Source: Mesorhizobium sp. WSM3859 (GTDB taxonomy: Bacteria; Pseudomonadota; Alphaproteobacteria; Rhizobiales; Rhizobiaceae). From it: a DNA stretch of 64,000 nt. The stretch spans positions 1 to 64,000 of the forward strand of contig NZ_NSGG01000022.1 in NCBI RefSeq assembly GCF_002295065.1, in the 5' to 3' direction. Positions 35,615 through 45,181 of this stretch are shown in pieces (position 1 is the stretch's first letter; each line of letters begins with the position of its first letter). Position numbers and translations under genes: made by a program. The notes under the pieces were generated by a model, which saw nothing but the letters and a program-made list of their open reading frames with translations, did no database searches and was not told the origin of the DNA.

Positions 35615-36463
35615 ATGGCGGATTCGCCTGACATCATCACCTCGCTCGACGATCTTGCGGGGCGCTACGCGGCCATACTGTGCGACGTATGGGGCGTCGT
35701 GCACAATGGCGAATGGCATTTTCCGGCGGCCGCCGCTGCGCTTGCCCGGGCACGCGCGGCCAACGTGCCTGTCGTGCTGATCACCAATTCGCCACGCCGC
35801 AGCGCCGACGTCGTTGCCCAGATGAAGGTCATCGGTGTTCCCGCCGACGCCTGTGACCGGGTCGTTACCTCCGGCGACGTGACGCGCGACTTGATCGCCG
35901 ACGGCCCAAGGCGGATCTTCCATATCGGGCCGGAGCGCGATTTCACGCTCTATGACGGGCTCGATGTCGATCTTGTCGAGGAATTCGAGGCCTCGGGTGT
36001 CGTCTGCACCGGTCTCTATGACGACGAGGTCGAGAAGCCCGCCGACTATGCCGAATTGCTGCAGCGGCTGCGCGCCCGCAACCTGCCTTTCATTTGCGCC
36101 AATCCGGATATCCTGGTGGAGCGCGGCGAGCGGACCATCTGGTGCGCCGGCGCGCTCGCGCGGGATTACGCGCAATTGGGCGGCCGTACGCTGATTGCCG
36201 GCAAGCCTTTCGCGCCGATCTACCATGTCGCCATGAAGGAACTCGCCGGATTGCTCGGCCGCGTCGTCGAACGAAGCGAAGTTCTCGCCATCGGCGACGG
36301 CATGATGACCGATGTCAAGGGCGCGGCCGACAACGGCTTTGACGTGCTCTATGTCTCGGGCGGTATCCATGCGCGTGAGCATGGCGACGATCCCGCAAGG
36401 CTGGCGGCCTTTCTCGAAAAGCACGGCTACCGGCCGGTCGCCGTCATTCCGCGCCTGCAATAG
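35615..36463 (+). CDS. HAD class IIA hydrolase (NagD-like)
   Basis: 282 residues. Motif I ILCDVWGVVHNGEW (residues 20-33), motif II VLITNSPRR, Lys in AGKPFAPIYH and acidic motif GDGMMTDVKGAADNGFDV near 230, which are the TIGR01459-type marks of the NagD/p-nitrophenylphosphatase class. A phosphatase for sugar- or nucleotide-phosphates. Thirty-two bases ahead of ribF, same strand; this pairing is frequent in rhizobia and may point to flavin-phosphate turnover. Confidence 0.9.
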   Translation: MADSPDIITSLDDLAGRYAAILCDVWGVVHNGEWHFPAAAAALARARAANVPVVLITNSPRRSADVVAQMKVIGVPADACDRVVTSGDVTRDLIADGPRRIFHIGPERDFTLYDGLDVDLVEEFEASGVVCTGLYDDEVEKPADYAELLQRLRARNLPFICANPDILVERGERTIWCAGALARDYAQLGGRTLIAGKPFAPIYHVAMKELAGLLGRVVERSEVLAIGDGMMTDVKGAADNGFDVLYVSGGIHAREHGDDPARLAAFLEKHGYRPVAVIPRLQ

Positions 36464-36495
36464 GTTGATAGTCTGGCCATGACGGGCGCCTCTAC

Positions 36496-37479
36496 ATGAC
36501 GCAAACCTTCGAACGTCTTTCCACGGCCACGCCGCTGCCTGCGCATTTGCGCGGCGGCGTCGTGGCGATCGGCAATTTCGACGGCGTCCACCGCGGCCAC
36601 CAGGCCGTCCTGGAGCGCGCGCTGGCTGAGGCCCGCCGCAATGGCGTGCCCGCCTTGGTGCTCACCTTCGAGCCGCATCCGCGCAAGGTGTTCCGCCCGG
36701 AGGTGCCGCTCTTCGTGCTGACGCCGCCGCCGATGAAGGCACGGCTGCTCGCCGGACTTGGCTTTGCCGCCTTGGTCGAGCAGCCGTTCACGCGTGATTT
36801 CGCCTCGCTCTCCGCCGAGGCTTTCGTGACCGATGTGCTGGAGAAGAATCTCGGCATCCACCATGCCGTTACCGGCTTCGACTTTCATTTCGGCAAGGAT
36901 CGCCAGGGCGGCCCGGCTTTCCTGATGGCGGCGGGAGAACGGCATGGCTTCGGCGTGACGCTTGTCGATGCCTTCCGCGATGAAGGCGCCGAAGTGGTCT
37001 CGTCGAGCCGCATCCGCGGACTGCTCGCCGAAGGCAAGGTGGAGGAGGCCGCCGGCCTGCTCGGCTACCGTTTCACCGTCGAGGCCGAAGTGATCGGCGG
37101 CCAGCAGCTTGGCCGCACGCTCGGTTTCCCGACCGCCAATATGCGGCTTTCGCCCGAAGCCGCCCTGAGGGAAGGGATCTACGCCGTCCGCTTTCGCCGT
37201 GCCGACGGCACGCTTCACGACGGTGTCGCCAGCTTCGGCCGCCGCCCGACCGTCGACGATAATGGCGCGCCGCTGCTCGAAACCTATGTCTTCGACTTTT
37301 CCGGCGATCTCTATGGCGAGACCTGCGAGGTGTCGTTCTTCGGCTTCCTGCGCCCGGAGCTCAAATTCGACGGCCTCGACGCGCTGGTGGCGCAGATGAA
37401 GAAGGACGAGGCCGAGGCGAGGGCGCTGCTGGCGGGCGTGCGCCCGCTCTCGCAATTGGATAGCGAAATCGCTTTCTAG
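36496..37479 (+). CDS. ribF: Bifunctional riboflavin kinase / FAD synthetase
   Basis: 327 residues. N-terminal FMN adenylyltransferase: VVAIGNFDGVHRGHQAVL (the HxGH-like loop), then VTGFDFHFGKDRQGG and SSSRIRGLLAEG. C-terminal flavokinase from about residue 195: GRTLGFPTANMRLSPEAALR with the PTAN motif, then ETYVFDFSGDLYG. Converts riboflavin to FMN and FAD with ATP. Full family length. Confidence 0.96.
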   Translation: MTQTFERLSTATPLPAHLRGGVVAIGNFDGVHRGHQAVLERALAEARRNGVPALVLTFEPHPRKVFRPEVPLFVLTPPPMKARLLAGLGFAALVEQPFTRDFASLSAEAFVTDVLEKNLGIHHAVTGFDFHFGKDRQGGPAFLMAAGERHGFGVTLVDAFRDEGAEVVSSSRIRGLLAEGKVEEAAGLLGYRFTVEAEVIGGQQLGRTLGFPTANMRLSPEAALREGIYAVRFRRADGTLHDGVASFGRRPTVDDNGAPLLETYVFDFSGDLYGETCEVSFFGFLRPELKFDGLDALVAQMKKDEAEARALLAGVRPLSQLDSEIAF

Positions 37480-37497
37480 CTATCTCGTCGGGTGCTT

Positions 37498-38052
37498 CTA
37501 CCGCTTCAGCGCCAGCCCGATGGCGATGAAGCTCCAGCCCTGGAAGACCAGGTCTATCGCCAGGAAGATGCCAAGCACCCAAAGGCTGTTCACCGGCCAG
37601 CCCATGGCGATCATCAGGCCGAGCAGAATGGTGATGATGCCTGCCGCGAGCAGCCATCCCCAGCCTTGCTCCGGTCGGTGGTTGAAGGCCACCCAGGACC
37701 GCAAAAGTCCCGAGGCGATGAGCGCGATGGCCAGCAGCAGCGTCAGCACCGCCGAGGCGAGCAGCGGGTTGTCGAAGGCGAAAAAGCCGGCGACGGCGTA
37801 GAGCAGGCCGCTCAGCAGCCAGTAGAAGAACCGTCCCCAGGTCTTGACCCCGAAGGCGTGGATGATCTCGATGATGCCAGCCATCAGCATCAGCCAGCCG
37901 ACGACATAGACCGAGGCGACGGTGGCGATGAACAGATTGCCGAAGGCGATGCCGCCGAAGATCAGCAGCAGCACGCCGAGCGCCACGAACCATCCCCATT
38001 TGTCCCGCGTCTGGCCGATTGCGTCTCTGAGAGCGTCGCTTGGCAAAGTCAT
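37498..38052 (-). CDS. HdeD-like (DUF308) membrane protein
   Basis: 184 residues with six spans arranged as three repeats of the DUF308 type (GGIAFGNLFIATVASVYVVG; GFFAFDNPLLASAVLTLLLA; GLMIAMGWPVNSLWVLGIFL). E. coli HdeD is an acid-stress membrane protein; function here is unproven. Convergent with ribF (18 bases apart). Confidence 0.88.
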   Translation of the reverse strand: MTLPSDALRDAIGQTRDKWGWFVALGVLLLIFGGIAFGNLFIATVASVYVVGWLMLMAGIIEIIHAFGVKTWGRFFYWLLSGLLYAVAGFFAFDNPLLASAVLTLLLAIALIASGLLRSWVAFNHRPEQGWGWLLAAGIITILLGLMIAMGWPVNSLWVLGIFLAIDLVFQGWSFIAIGLALKR

Positions 38053-38176
38053 GGTTTCATCTCCCTCGAAAATTCACCACCGGTCCTGCGGTGAAAGGAA
38101 GCTAGACTGAATGGCATTGTCCGTCCAGCAACACGAGCGGAACCCACGGGCGGCCGGGCTGTGCCCCAGCCTTGGA

Positions 38177-38243
38177 GCAATTCCAGGAAAAGTGTGAGCA
38201 GTTAGGTTCGGCGCGTTCGCCGTAGCCTTCCGCCGGGAATTGC
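38177..38243. repeat. Palindromic repeat, AAGTGT-core family, copy 4 (with insert)
   Basis: Stem GCAATTCC (38177-38184) with GGAATTGC (38236-38243), as in the copy at 10563, and the word AGGAAAAGTGTGAG. About 24 extra bases separate the core from the right stem, so it is an interrupted or expanded copy. Confidence 0.65.
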
Positions 38244-38258
38244 GTGAAAACAAGGAGA

Positions 38259-38299
38259 TAGAGCGGTTCGCCGTTTCCGTGAAACGGTGAAACGCTCTA
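38259..38299. terminator. Hairpin overlapping the stop of a glycosyltransferase gene
   Basis: TAGAGCG (38259-38265) pairs with CGCTCTA (38293-38299), and CCGTTTC pairs with GAAACGG in between. The last three bases are the stop codon (minus strand TAG) of the glycosyltransferase, so the palindrome formed or landed exactly at the gene end. Possible terminator or mRNA-stabilising stem. Confidence 0.55.
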
Positions 38300-39748
38300 A
38301 GGCGCTCGTTCTCGCGCCGGCGTGACTTCATCCGGGAACGGCGCAAGCGTCGCCTCCAGTGTCTCCCGGCCAGCCTGCTCCCAGCTTCGCGCCGTGAATT
38401 CGCTGGCCTTCGCCTCATAGGAAGTCCGGACCTCGGGCGAGGTGATCCATTCCCGCATGGCCTTTTCCCATCCTTCGACATCGAGTGGATCAAGGCAGAG
38501 TCCGAACGGACCCACCACCTCGGGGATGGCTCCGCCTGTCGAGGCGATCAGCGCCTTTCCGTAGGCCAGCGCCTCGACGGGCGGCAGTCCATATCCCTCA
38601 TAGAGCGACGGGTACACGCAGAACGCACTGTTTTGGTAGAGCAGGGACAACGTTCCGTCATCGACGTTGTCGAGATGGACAAGGCTCTGGCCGTAGTCGG
38701 GATGGCTGTGAAGCTTCGCCAGGACCGCATCGACCATCCAGCCGCTGCGGCCAACGAAAACCAGCTTCATGCCGCCATGCGCGACCGTTCCGTCCTGAAC
38801 GAGGCGCCGCCAGACGTCCATGAGCAACGAATGGTTCTTGCGCGGTTCGATGGTGGAAACGAACAGGATGTAGCGACCTGTCTCAAGTCCGTCCGGCAGG
38901 GGGCCGTCCGCCTTCGATTTGCGCGCGCTGTCGCAGCCGAGCGGGACCAGTTTCAGTTCCGGCAGGCGAAGGCCGAGCCCGGCGGCGTGCTCCTCCATAT
39001 CGGCGGTGACACGCTTCGACGTCAGGATGAAGCGGTCCGCCAGCCCGATCGCCAGATTCACGTAATCCGTGAATCTCGTGACGTCATGCGGTTTGTACCA
39101 TTCGGGAAACTGGATCGGGATGATGTCGTTCAGCAGCACGATCAGCTTTGCGCCGGCCGAGCGGGCGTCGCGCGAAATGAGCTCGATATCGGTGTGCGAC
39201 CAGTCGTTGTTCATCAACAGCAGATGGTCGCCGGGTGTGAGGTCGTGTTTGTCGCCGGCCACCGTCCGCAGCGGCACGATCCGCACCTTTGAACCGTCCT
39301 CACGAGCGGTCAGCCGTCGCTCGTTCGCCTTCATCAGGCGGTTTTCGATCCGCTCGAGGAAAGGAAGAAAACCGCTGCCGGGATTGTGCCGGGCGAACGC
39401 GCCGATCTCCGTTATCAGGATCCGGCGCGCTTTTATGATAGCCATCAGCGACCGCCGCGCCCAGTTCGGCCAGCGGTCGTAAAACCGCATCTTGATGCGC
39501 GCCGGGTCCGGATGGAAAGTCATGTCGCATGAGATGTCGCCGGCGATGATTTCTGCGGCAATCCGCGGCGAAACCTGCCTGAGGACCCGGTCGATCGGGT
39601 CGAACACCGTGAACGCCACCTCGGAGGCCGTGAACGCGGCCGCCGCGGCGCTGTAATGCCGCTGCACGCGGACCAGGCCGACCGGAGGGCCGAGCCAGCG
39701 CGCCATGCTGGTGAGATCGACGACAAGCCGCATCTGCCGGGGCCGCAT
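38297..39748 (-). CDS. Glycosyltransferase family 4 (GT-B) protein
   Basis: 483 residues. The C-terminal half is a GT4 domain: GRYILFVSTIEPRKNHSLLM (residues 285-304), then VYPSLYEGYGLPPVEALAYG with the E-x7-E catalytic pair and GGAIPEV. The N-terminal half, about 250 residues, is longer than usual and has DLTSMARWLGPPVGLVRVQR. Uses a nucleotide sugar to extend a surface polysaccharide or lipid. The start overlaps the GT2 stop by one base, so the two are coupled. Confidence 0.9.
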   Translation of the reverse strand: MRPRQMRLVVDLTSMARWLGPPVGLVRVQRHYSAAAAAFTASEVAFTVFDPIDRVLRQVSPRIAAEIIAGDISCDMTFHPDPARIKMRFYDRWPNWARRSLMAIIKARRILITEIGAFARHNPGSGFLPFLERIENRLMKANERRLTAREDGSKVRIVPLRTVAGDKHDLTPGDHLLLMNNDWSHTDIELISRDARSAGAKLIVLLNDIIPIQFPEWYKPHDVTRFTDYVNLAIGLADRFILTSKRVTADMEEHAAGLGLRLPELKLVPLGCDSARKSKADGPLPDGLETGRYILFVSTIEPRKNHSLLMDVWRRLVQDGTVAHGGMKLVFVGRSGWMVDAVLAKLHSHPDYGQSLVHLDNVDDGTLSLLYQNSAFCVYPSLYEGYGLPPVEALAYGKALIASTGGAIPEVVGPFGLCLDPLDVEGWEKAMREWITSPEVRTSYEAKASEFTARSWEQAGRETLEATLAPFPDEVTPARERAP

Positions 39749-40713
39749 CAGCTGGGCCGCATCTTGGCAGGGCGCGCGATCATCCTGCGCCAGGCCAGTC
39801 GAGGCCCGAGCGCGAGCGTCCTGAACGAGGGGGCGCCGAGAGCCGCGAGGAGCAGCAGCTTGCAGGTCGTGGCCAAGGGTATGCCCGCCGTTCGCAACAG
39901 CAATTCGATGTCGCGTCTTTCCTGGCTCGATACACCGGCCCCCGTGGCGGCGCGCCATGCCAGAAAGGCTCCGATGGCCTCTGTGGGTTGGCCGCTTGTG
40001 TCGAACGGCTCGACGCGGGAGCGGCGCAACAGCGCCGACTGCCTGGCCAGCGCCGCGGCCGCCTTTTGCTGATCCTCCTTGACGCGCGACACCTGCCCTG
40101 GATGCGAGCGCAATTTGACCAGCCGCGCATCCATATTGGCCAGCTTTCCGGTCTCGGAAAGCCGCAGCCACAGATCGTAATCCTCCGCATAGGTGAATGC
40201 GCGACGGTAGCCTCCCACGCGCCGGACGGCCTCGGTCCGGAACATGACCGTCGGATGAAGCATGGGATTGTATCTGGCAAGCGCGGACCGCAACGGCTCG
40301 TTGCCGATGGGAACCTCCATTGGCCTCAACGGTTTTCCGTCCCCGTCGATCTGCAATCCCGCCGTGCCGAGCAGCTGCAGATCGGCATCCGCGTCGAAAC
40401 GCGCCGCCTGCAGGCGCAACCTGTCGGGCAGCGAGATGTCGTCGCCATCCATGCGCGCCACAAGAGGGGCCTGCGCCAGCGCAATTCCCATATTGAGCGC
40501 GTCGACGATGCCTTTGCCGCGATTGGCGATAACCTTGACGCGGCCATCGCCCTCGACGAGCGAAGTCGCGATCGCGGCGCTGTCATCCGAGGAGCCATCG
40601 TCGATGACGATGACTTCGATATCAGCCAGATCCTGGTCCAGAATGCTTTGCAAGGCTTCGCCGATGTAGCGCGCGCCGTCTCTCACCGGAATGATCACAC
40701 TTACTGTCGGCAA
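39748..40713 (-). CDS. Glycosyltransferase family 2 protein
   Basis: 321 residues from a TTG start. The GT-A core begins at once: PTVSVIIPVRDGARYIGEAL, VIVIDDGSSDDSA, then the DxD motif in ARMDGDDISLPDR and a late AEDYDLWLRL. AAGGA lies eight bases before the TTG; an ATG at 40812 would add 33 residues of unlikely composition, so TTG is preferred. Inverting transfer of a sugar onto a glycan. Coupled to the GT4 gene. Confidence 0.88.
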   Translation of the reverse strand: MPTVSVIIPVRDGARYIGEALQSILDQDLADIEVIVIDDGSSDDSAAIATSLVEGDGRVKVIANRGKGIVDALNMGIALAQAPLVARMDGDDISLPDRLRLQAARFDADADLQLLGTAGLQIDGDGKPLRPMEVPIGNEPLRSALARYNPMLHPTVMFRTEAVRRVGGYRRAFTYAEDYDLWLRLSETGKLANMDARLVKLRSHPGQVSRVKEDQQKAAAALARQSALLRRSRVEPFDTSGQPTEAIGAFLAWRAATGAGVSSQERRDIELLLRTAGIPLATTCKLLLLAALGAPSFRTLALGPRLAWRRMIARPAKMRPS

Positions 40714-40840
40714 CAGAACGTCCTTGCGATAATCGGGCCTGACCGAACGACCGTTGAATCGGCCAGCTCGAGTACGGGATGTTTGCGGTCTGGATTCAAG
40801 GTTCCATCGCAAAGTTCGGTCACCGTGTCGACTGCCAATC

Positions 40841-41770
40841 TCATTGTCGCGCCGATCCGGGCAGGGCCTGAAGGGCGGGCTCCAGCAAGCGTAAAACCGC
40901 CTCGCGCTTTTTCGCCTTCAACGAGAGGTCGCCGTCGAGGCCGACTTCATGGAGCCAGCTTCCCCGCCATTCGCAATAGGCCTGCTTGAGGTCATTCCCG
41001 GGCAAGGCCGCGAATGCCGTTATCGGCCGTTGCGGCAACGCGTTCGGGTCCACATCCCGATAAAGCACCTCCCAGTTGGCCCCGCCGGTATCGAGACCGG
41101 CGAACCAGTCGAGCCCGAAATCGAGAGGCTTGCGGGCGACGGCGTCGAAACGGAAGAAACAATAGCCCGCCCACAAATACCAACGCGCGCCCGCTCGGCG
41201 GAGATCTCCGTAGAACGCCACATCTTGGAGAGGCTCGAACGGGTCGCATGGCTGGGTCGGGAAAAGATCCTGGTCCAGAAATCCGAACGCGGCCGGTGCC
41301 GCGGGTTTCAGAACATTGTGCCACATCCAGTTGAGCGCCGCGCCGTGGGACCGGCTCGGGTTTTTGATGGTCCATGGATTGGCCGGCAGCCTGACATAGG
41401 GAACGCCTCGGGCCACGCATACCTGCCTGTTCTCTTCCGCTGCAGCTTCGCTGATGCTGTTGTCGGCCACGATGTGGAGGTCGCTCCGGACAAGTCTCCT
41501 GACCAGCCGCACCTGCAGGTCGAGGCATTGGGCATCGCCGAAGGCGGTGGTGAGCAGCACATGGCGACCCCGGGCGGCATAGCGAATCCCCGCGATGTCG
41601 CCAGCCTTGGCCGGCAGGCTCAGGAACCTCCGGTCGATCTTCCGGTAACGGGCCGTCTTGACCGCATGTGTCAGCGGCTGCAGCCTCAGCCATTGCCGCC
41701 AGTTGTATTCACGCAGGGCCTTTGGCACGGGTATGGCGACTCTCAAGCGAAACCGGCTTGGCAGCCACAA
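40841..41770 (-). CDS. Probable glycosyltransferase-like protein
   Basis: 309 residues. FGFLDQDLFPTQPCDPFEPL near residue 135 is a likely DxD metal site; the frame also has HIVADNSISEAA and WYLWAGYCFFRFD, like rhizobial proteins annotated as glycosyltransferase-related. No classical GT2 or GT4 motif. The longest frame opens at TTG directly after a stop; a GTG at 41728 with GAGAG upstream is an equal alternative. Same direction as the two GT genes but 127 bases away. The region upstream is AT-rich with a run of ten T at 41807-41816. Confidence 0.6.
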   Translation of the reverse strand: MWLPSRFRLRVAIPVPKALREYNWRQWLRLQPLTHAVKTARYRKIDRRFLSLPAKAGDIAGIRYAARGRHVLLTTAFGDAQCLDLQVRLVRRLVRSDLHIVADNSISEAAAEENRQVCVARGVPYVRLPANPWTIKNPSRSHGAALNWMWHNVLKPAAPAAFGFLDQDLFPTQPCDPFEPLQDVAFYGDLRRAGARWYLWAGYCFFRFDAVARKPLDFGLDWFAGLDTGGANWEVLYRDVDPNALPQRPITAFAALPGNDLKQAYCEWRGSWLHEVGLDGDLSLKAKKREAVLRLLEPALQALPGSARQ

Positions 41771-41998
41771 TTAATCCATGGAATCTTCATAATCGGATCC
41801 GGTTGATTTTTTTTTTGGAAAAGCTCGAACGCAACAGCATCCAAGTCTCTTGATAACCCGCTATATACAGCATATTCGTCTTTTCAACACGACTGACACT
41901 AAGCGCCCTGCTTTGTTTGTTTGAAGGAAGAAGTCTACGGCGCGCCCGCAGCTCTCCGCCGATCGGACCTGGGTAAATGGCGCTCTCCGGAACATACA

Positions 41999-43114
41999 AT
42001 GAGAATTTGCTGCGCAATCTCTACCCTGTTCATGAATGGGGGTCTGCAAAGGGATTGTCTCAATATTAGCGACCGCTTGATCAGGCTGGGCCATAGCGTG
42101 ACGATCCTGACGACACGCCAGGTCGGTCATGTCGACAGCTCGGCGACGATAAAGGTCCAGCCTGCCCGGGTCATCTCCAATCCGGGCACCGAATATGCGC
42201 TGGGAAAGACCCTGCTGACGGCCAGGCGGGATTTCGACTGCGTGGTCGGTTTCAACAAGATGGCGGGCCTGGACATCTACTATGCCGGCGACCCGCCCTA
42301 TTTTGTCTCGAAGCTCGGATGGTGGCGGCCGTTTTCGCCCCGCTTCATCCGCCAGCAAAAGCTCGAATCGATGATCTTTGCTCCCGGCAGCGCCGTGCAG
42401 ATCATTGCGCTCAGCGAACACCAGGCAGCACTTTACCGCGACTTCTGGCGAACCGAGGAATCGCGCATCCATGTTGTCGGACCGACGCTCGATCCGAAAC
42501 GCCGCCGGCCGGAGTTGCTGGCTGGCGACCGCAATGAAATCCGCGATCGTTTCGGGCTTCCCCGCCAGGCCGTCATCGCCTTGAGCATCGCCAACAGAAT
42601 GAAAGTGAAGGGTCTCGACCGGGCGGTGAAGGCCCTGCAGCCGTTCCCGGACATTCACTGGCTGGTGGCCGGTCTTCGCAAAAACAGCGAGGAGGAAATC
42701 CGGCTTCGCAGCCTGATTGCCAAGTCCGGCATGTCGAACCGGGTCACCCTCTTGGGCATACAGGAGGACATCCCTGCGGTTGTGGTTGCGAGCGATTTCA
42801 TGCTGCACCCGGCGCGCCTGGAAAATACCGGCACGGTGATCCTCGAGGCGCTCGCAAATGGCCTGCCGGTCATTGCGTCGGCCGCTTGCGGATATGCAAA
42901 ATATGTCCAAGCCAGCGGGGCGGGACTGGTTGTGGCCAATCACGATGATCCCGAAATCTGGCGACAGGCGGTCCTGAAGGCAGGCGACCCGGTGGTGCGG
43001 GCACAATGGCACGAGGCGGCCCTTGCCTACGGCGCGTCAAACCCGCTTACCGGCGGGCTGGAGGCGGCCTGCGACCTGATCGAGGCGTCGCGGCGCAATC
43101 GGCGCGCCGCGTAG
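41999..43114 (+). CDS. Glycosyltransferase family 4 protein, WaaG-like
   Basis: 371 residues. MRICCAISTLFMNGGLQRDC matches the LPS-core WaaG-type N-terminus (GGLQRD loop). The acceptor/donor cleft is followed by VIALSIANRMKVKGLDRAVK and the GT4 motif LHPARLENTGTVILEALANG, with both catalytic Glu. Probably adds a sugar to LPS core. ATG 41999 is chosen because the upstream 26 codons (from 41921) have poor coding character. Divergent from the three minus-strand glycan genes. Confidence 0.87.
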   Translation: MRICCAISTLFMNGGLQRDCLNISDRLIRLGHSVTILTTRQVGHVDSSATIKVQPARVISNPGTEYALGKTLLTARRDFDCVVGFNKMAGLDIYYAGDPPYFVSKLGWWRPFSPRFIRQQKLESMIFAPGSAVQIIALSEHQAALYRDFWRTEESRIHVVGPTLDPKRRRPELLAGDRNEIRDRFGLPRQAVIALSIANRMKVKGLDRAVKALQPFPDIHWLVAGLRKNSEEEIRLRSLIAKSGMSNRVTLLGIQEDIPAVVVASDFMLHPARLENTGTVILEALANGLPVIASAACGYAKYVQASGAGLVVANHDDPEIWRQAVLKAGDPVVRAQWHEAALAYGASNPLTGGLEAACDLIEASRRNRRAA

Positions 43115-43277
43115 CGCGGCGACACAAGCGATCCCAAATCGCCAAGGGCGATGCCGCTGTGCCTCGCACATGCTGTCGTCAGGGATAGTAGTCCCAATGC
43201 CGTCCGGAGTCGCCGCTATTGCAAAGATTCGCCGAAGCTGGTGTCATCCCGTTTTGCACGACTGGTGAGGTACGGTG

Positions 43278-44822
43278 ATGAAGCGCTCCTCTTCGCTTGC
43301 CCTGTTTTCCTCGGCTCTCGCTCTGTGTGCTGCCGCTTCGGCTTCCGCAGCCCAACCCGGCGATCCGCCGGACGGCTTGGCCAAGATAGAAACGGTGGTC
43401 GTCATCTTCGCGGAGAACCGCGCCTTCGACAATCTCTATGGCCATTTTCCCGGCGCGGACGGCATCGACAAAGCGAGCCAGGAAAGCCTGCAGCAGCGTG
43501 ACCGTGACGGTTCGGTGCTGTCGGAGCTGCCGCCGGTCTGGGACGGACTGACCGCCAAGGGCGTCACTCCGCCGGTGACGCAGGCGATGACGGAGCACCT
43601 TCCGAACGGCCCGTTCACCGTCAATGACGCGAAGGGTTTCAACGTCCCGCTCAGCGTTACCACGCACGATCTGTGGCATCGCTACTACCAGAACCAGATG
43701 CAGATCAACGGCGGCAAGAACGACATGTTCGTCGCCTGGGGCGATTCAGGCGCCATGCCGATGAGCAACTGGGACACCTCCAAGGGCGACATGTGGGCGG
43801 TCGCGCAGAAATACGTGCTGGCCGACCATTTCTTCATGGGCGGCTTCGGCGGCTCGTTCTTCAACCACCAATGGCTGATCTGCGCCTGCGCGCCTTATTA
43901 CGCCGATGCCGACAAGAACCCGGCCAAGCCGTCGATCTCGATGACGGACGACAGCGGCACGGCACTGAAGATCGCGGACAATTCGCCGAAATCGGCGCGC
44001 GACGGCATCCCGAAGTTCGTCTCCGACGGCAATCTGACGCCGGATTTCTATGCCGTAAACACCATGCAGCCACCCTACCAGCCGAGCGGCAACGATCCGG
44101 CGGCCGGTGGCGACCCACTGCTTGCGGATCCGGCCAAGCCCACGACATTGCCGCCGCAGAGCGAGCCGACCATTGGCGACATGCTCAGCCTAAAGCACGT
44201 CACCTGGGCCTGGTATTCTGGCGCCTGGCAATACACGCTTGACCACGGCAACCATACGCCAACGCCGAATTTCCAGTACCATCACCAGCCGTTCAATTAC
44301 TACGCCAACTACGCTCCGGGCACCGAAGCCAGGCGTGAACATCTTCGCGACGCCGGGCTGAGTGGCGTGAGCTTCATCCAGGCGATCGACGACGGCGTGC
44401 TGCCGCAGGTTTCCTTCTATAAGCCGCAGGGCAATCTCAACGAGCATTCCGGCTATGCCGACATCCAGGCCGGCGATCGACACATCGCCGATGTCGTGGC
44501 GCATCTGGAGAAAAGCCCGCAATGGCCGCATATGCTGGTCGTCGTCACCTATGACGAGAATGGCGGCATCTGGGATCATGTCGCGCCGCCCAAGGGCGAC
44601 CGCTGGGGACCCGGCACGCGCATCCCCGCGATCATCGTTTCGCCTTTCGCCAAACACGGCTATGTCGATCACACACCCTATGACACGACGTCGATCCTGC
44701 GCCTCATCACCGAGCGTTTCGAACTTCCGGTGCTGCACGGCATCGTGGTCCGCGACCGAGCCGTTGCCGCGCATGGCGAGCCGCCGCTCGGTGACCTTAC
44801 CGGCGGGCTCGACCTGAATTGA
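43278..44822 (+). CDS. Secreted phosphoesterase, AcpA/phospholipase C family
   Basis: 514 residues with a signal peptide (KRSSSLALFSSALALCAAAS...AQP). Phosphoesterase family PF04185 motifs: VVVIFAENRAFDNLYGHFPG at the start of the catalytic domain, ADHFFMGGFGGSFFNHQWLI in the middle, and VVTYDENGGIWDHVAPP near the end, which together hold the metals. Acts in the periplasm or outside the cell on phosphate esters. Tyr and aromatic segments in between match AcpA-type acid phosphatases, which is the better guess than a true phospholipase C. GTG at 43275 is a possible start one codon earlier. Confidence 0.9.
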   Translation: MKRSSSLALFSSALALCAAASASAAQPGDPPDGLAKIETVVVIFAENRAFDNLYGHFPGADGIDKASQESLQQRDRDGSVLSELPPVWDGLTAKGVTPPVTQAMTEHLPNGPFTVNDAKGFNVPLSVTTHDLWHRYYQNQMQINGGKNDMFVAWGDSGAMPMSNWDTSKGDMWAVAQKYVLADHFFMGGFGGSFFNHQWLICACAPYYADADKNPAKPSISMTDDSGTALKIADNSPKSARDGIPKFVSDGNLTPDFYAVNTMQPPYQPSGNDPAAGGDPLLADPAKPTTLPPQSEPTIGDMLSLKHVTWAWYSGAWQYTLDHGNHTPTPNFQYHHQPFNYYANYAPGTEARREHLRDAGLSGVSFIQAIDDGVLPQVSFYKPQGNLNEHSGYADIQAGDRHIADVVAHLEKSPQWPHMLVVVTYDENGGIWDHVAPPKGDRWGPGTRIPAIIVSPFAKHGYVDHTPYDTTSILRLITERFELPVLHGIVVRDRAVAAHGEPPLGDLTGGLDLN

Positions 44823-44845
44823 GGGCGCGTAAGCGGAGGACGAAG

Positions 44846-45049
44846 ATGGACGCTGACAAGATTGTCGCGCTGGTCACCGCCGGCGGCATCGAGCTCACCG
44901 ACCGCCGGCGTAATGCCACGGACGACGGTTGGTCACTCAGTTTCGCCAATGGTGCCACGGTGGAAGTGGGCGACGACGGCTCTGCGCGCATTGGCGGAAA
45001 AGGCACCAAGGCCGTGGCCAGGCTGCTGGACCCTCCGCGCAACGCCTGA
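44846..45049 (+). CDS. Small conserved-looking hypothetical protein
   Basis: 67 residues. GGAGGA five bases before the ATG and good codon use argue that it is real. The sequence DGWSLSFANGATVEVGDDGS suggests a beta-rich mini-domain with no membrane span or signal. Function unknown; it sits 23 bases after the phosphoesterase gene, probably in the same transcript. Confidence 0.6.
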   Translation: MDADKIVALVTAGGIELTDRRRNATDDGWSLSFANGATVEVGDDGSARIGGKGTKAVARLLDPPRNA

Positions 45050-45181
45050 TCCGGCGGGCGTTCTCATCTTCGCATGCTGCCGTTCGATGTTACCGATTTT
45101 AAGTCAAATTTTACCGAACGCACGGCATGGCTTGGGCGCCGGCAGGTGGTGTTGCCGGCGCGTTTCGCGTAAGGGGTGACG

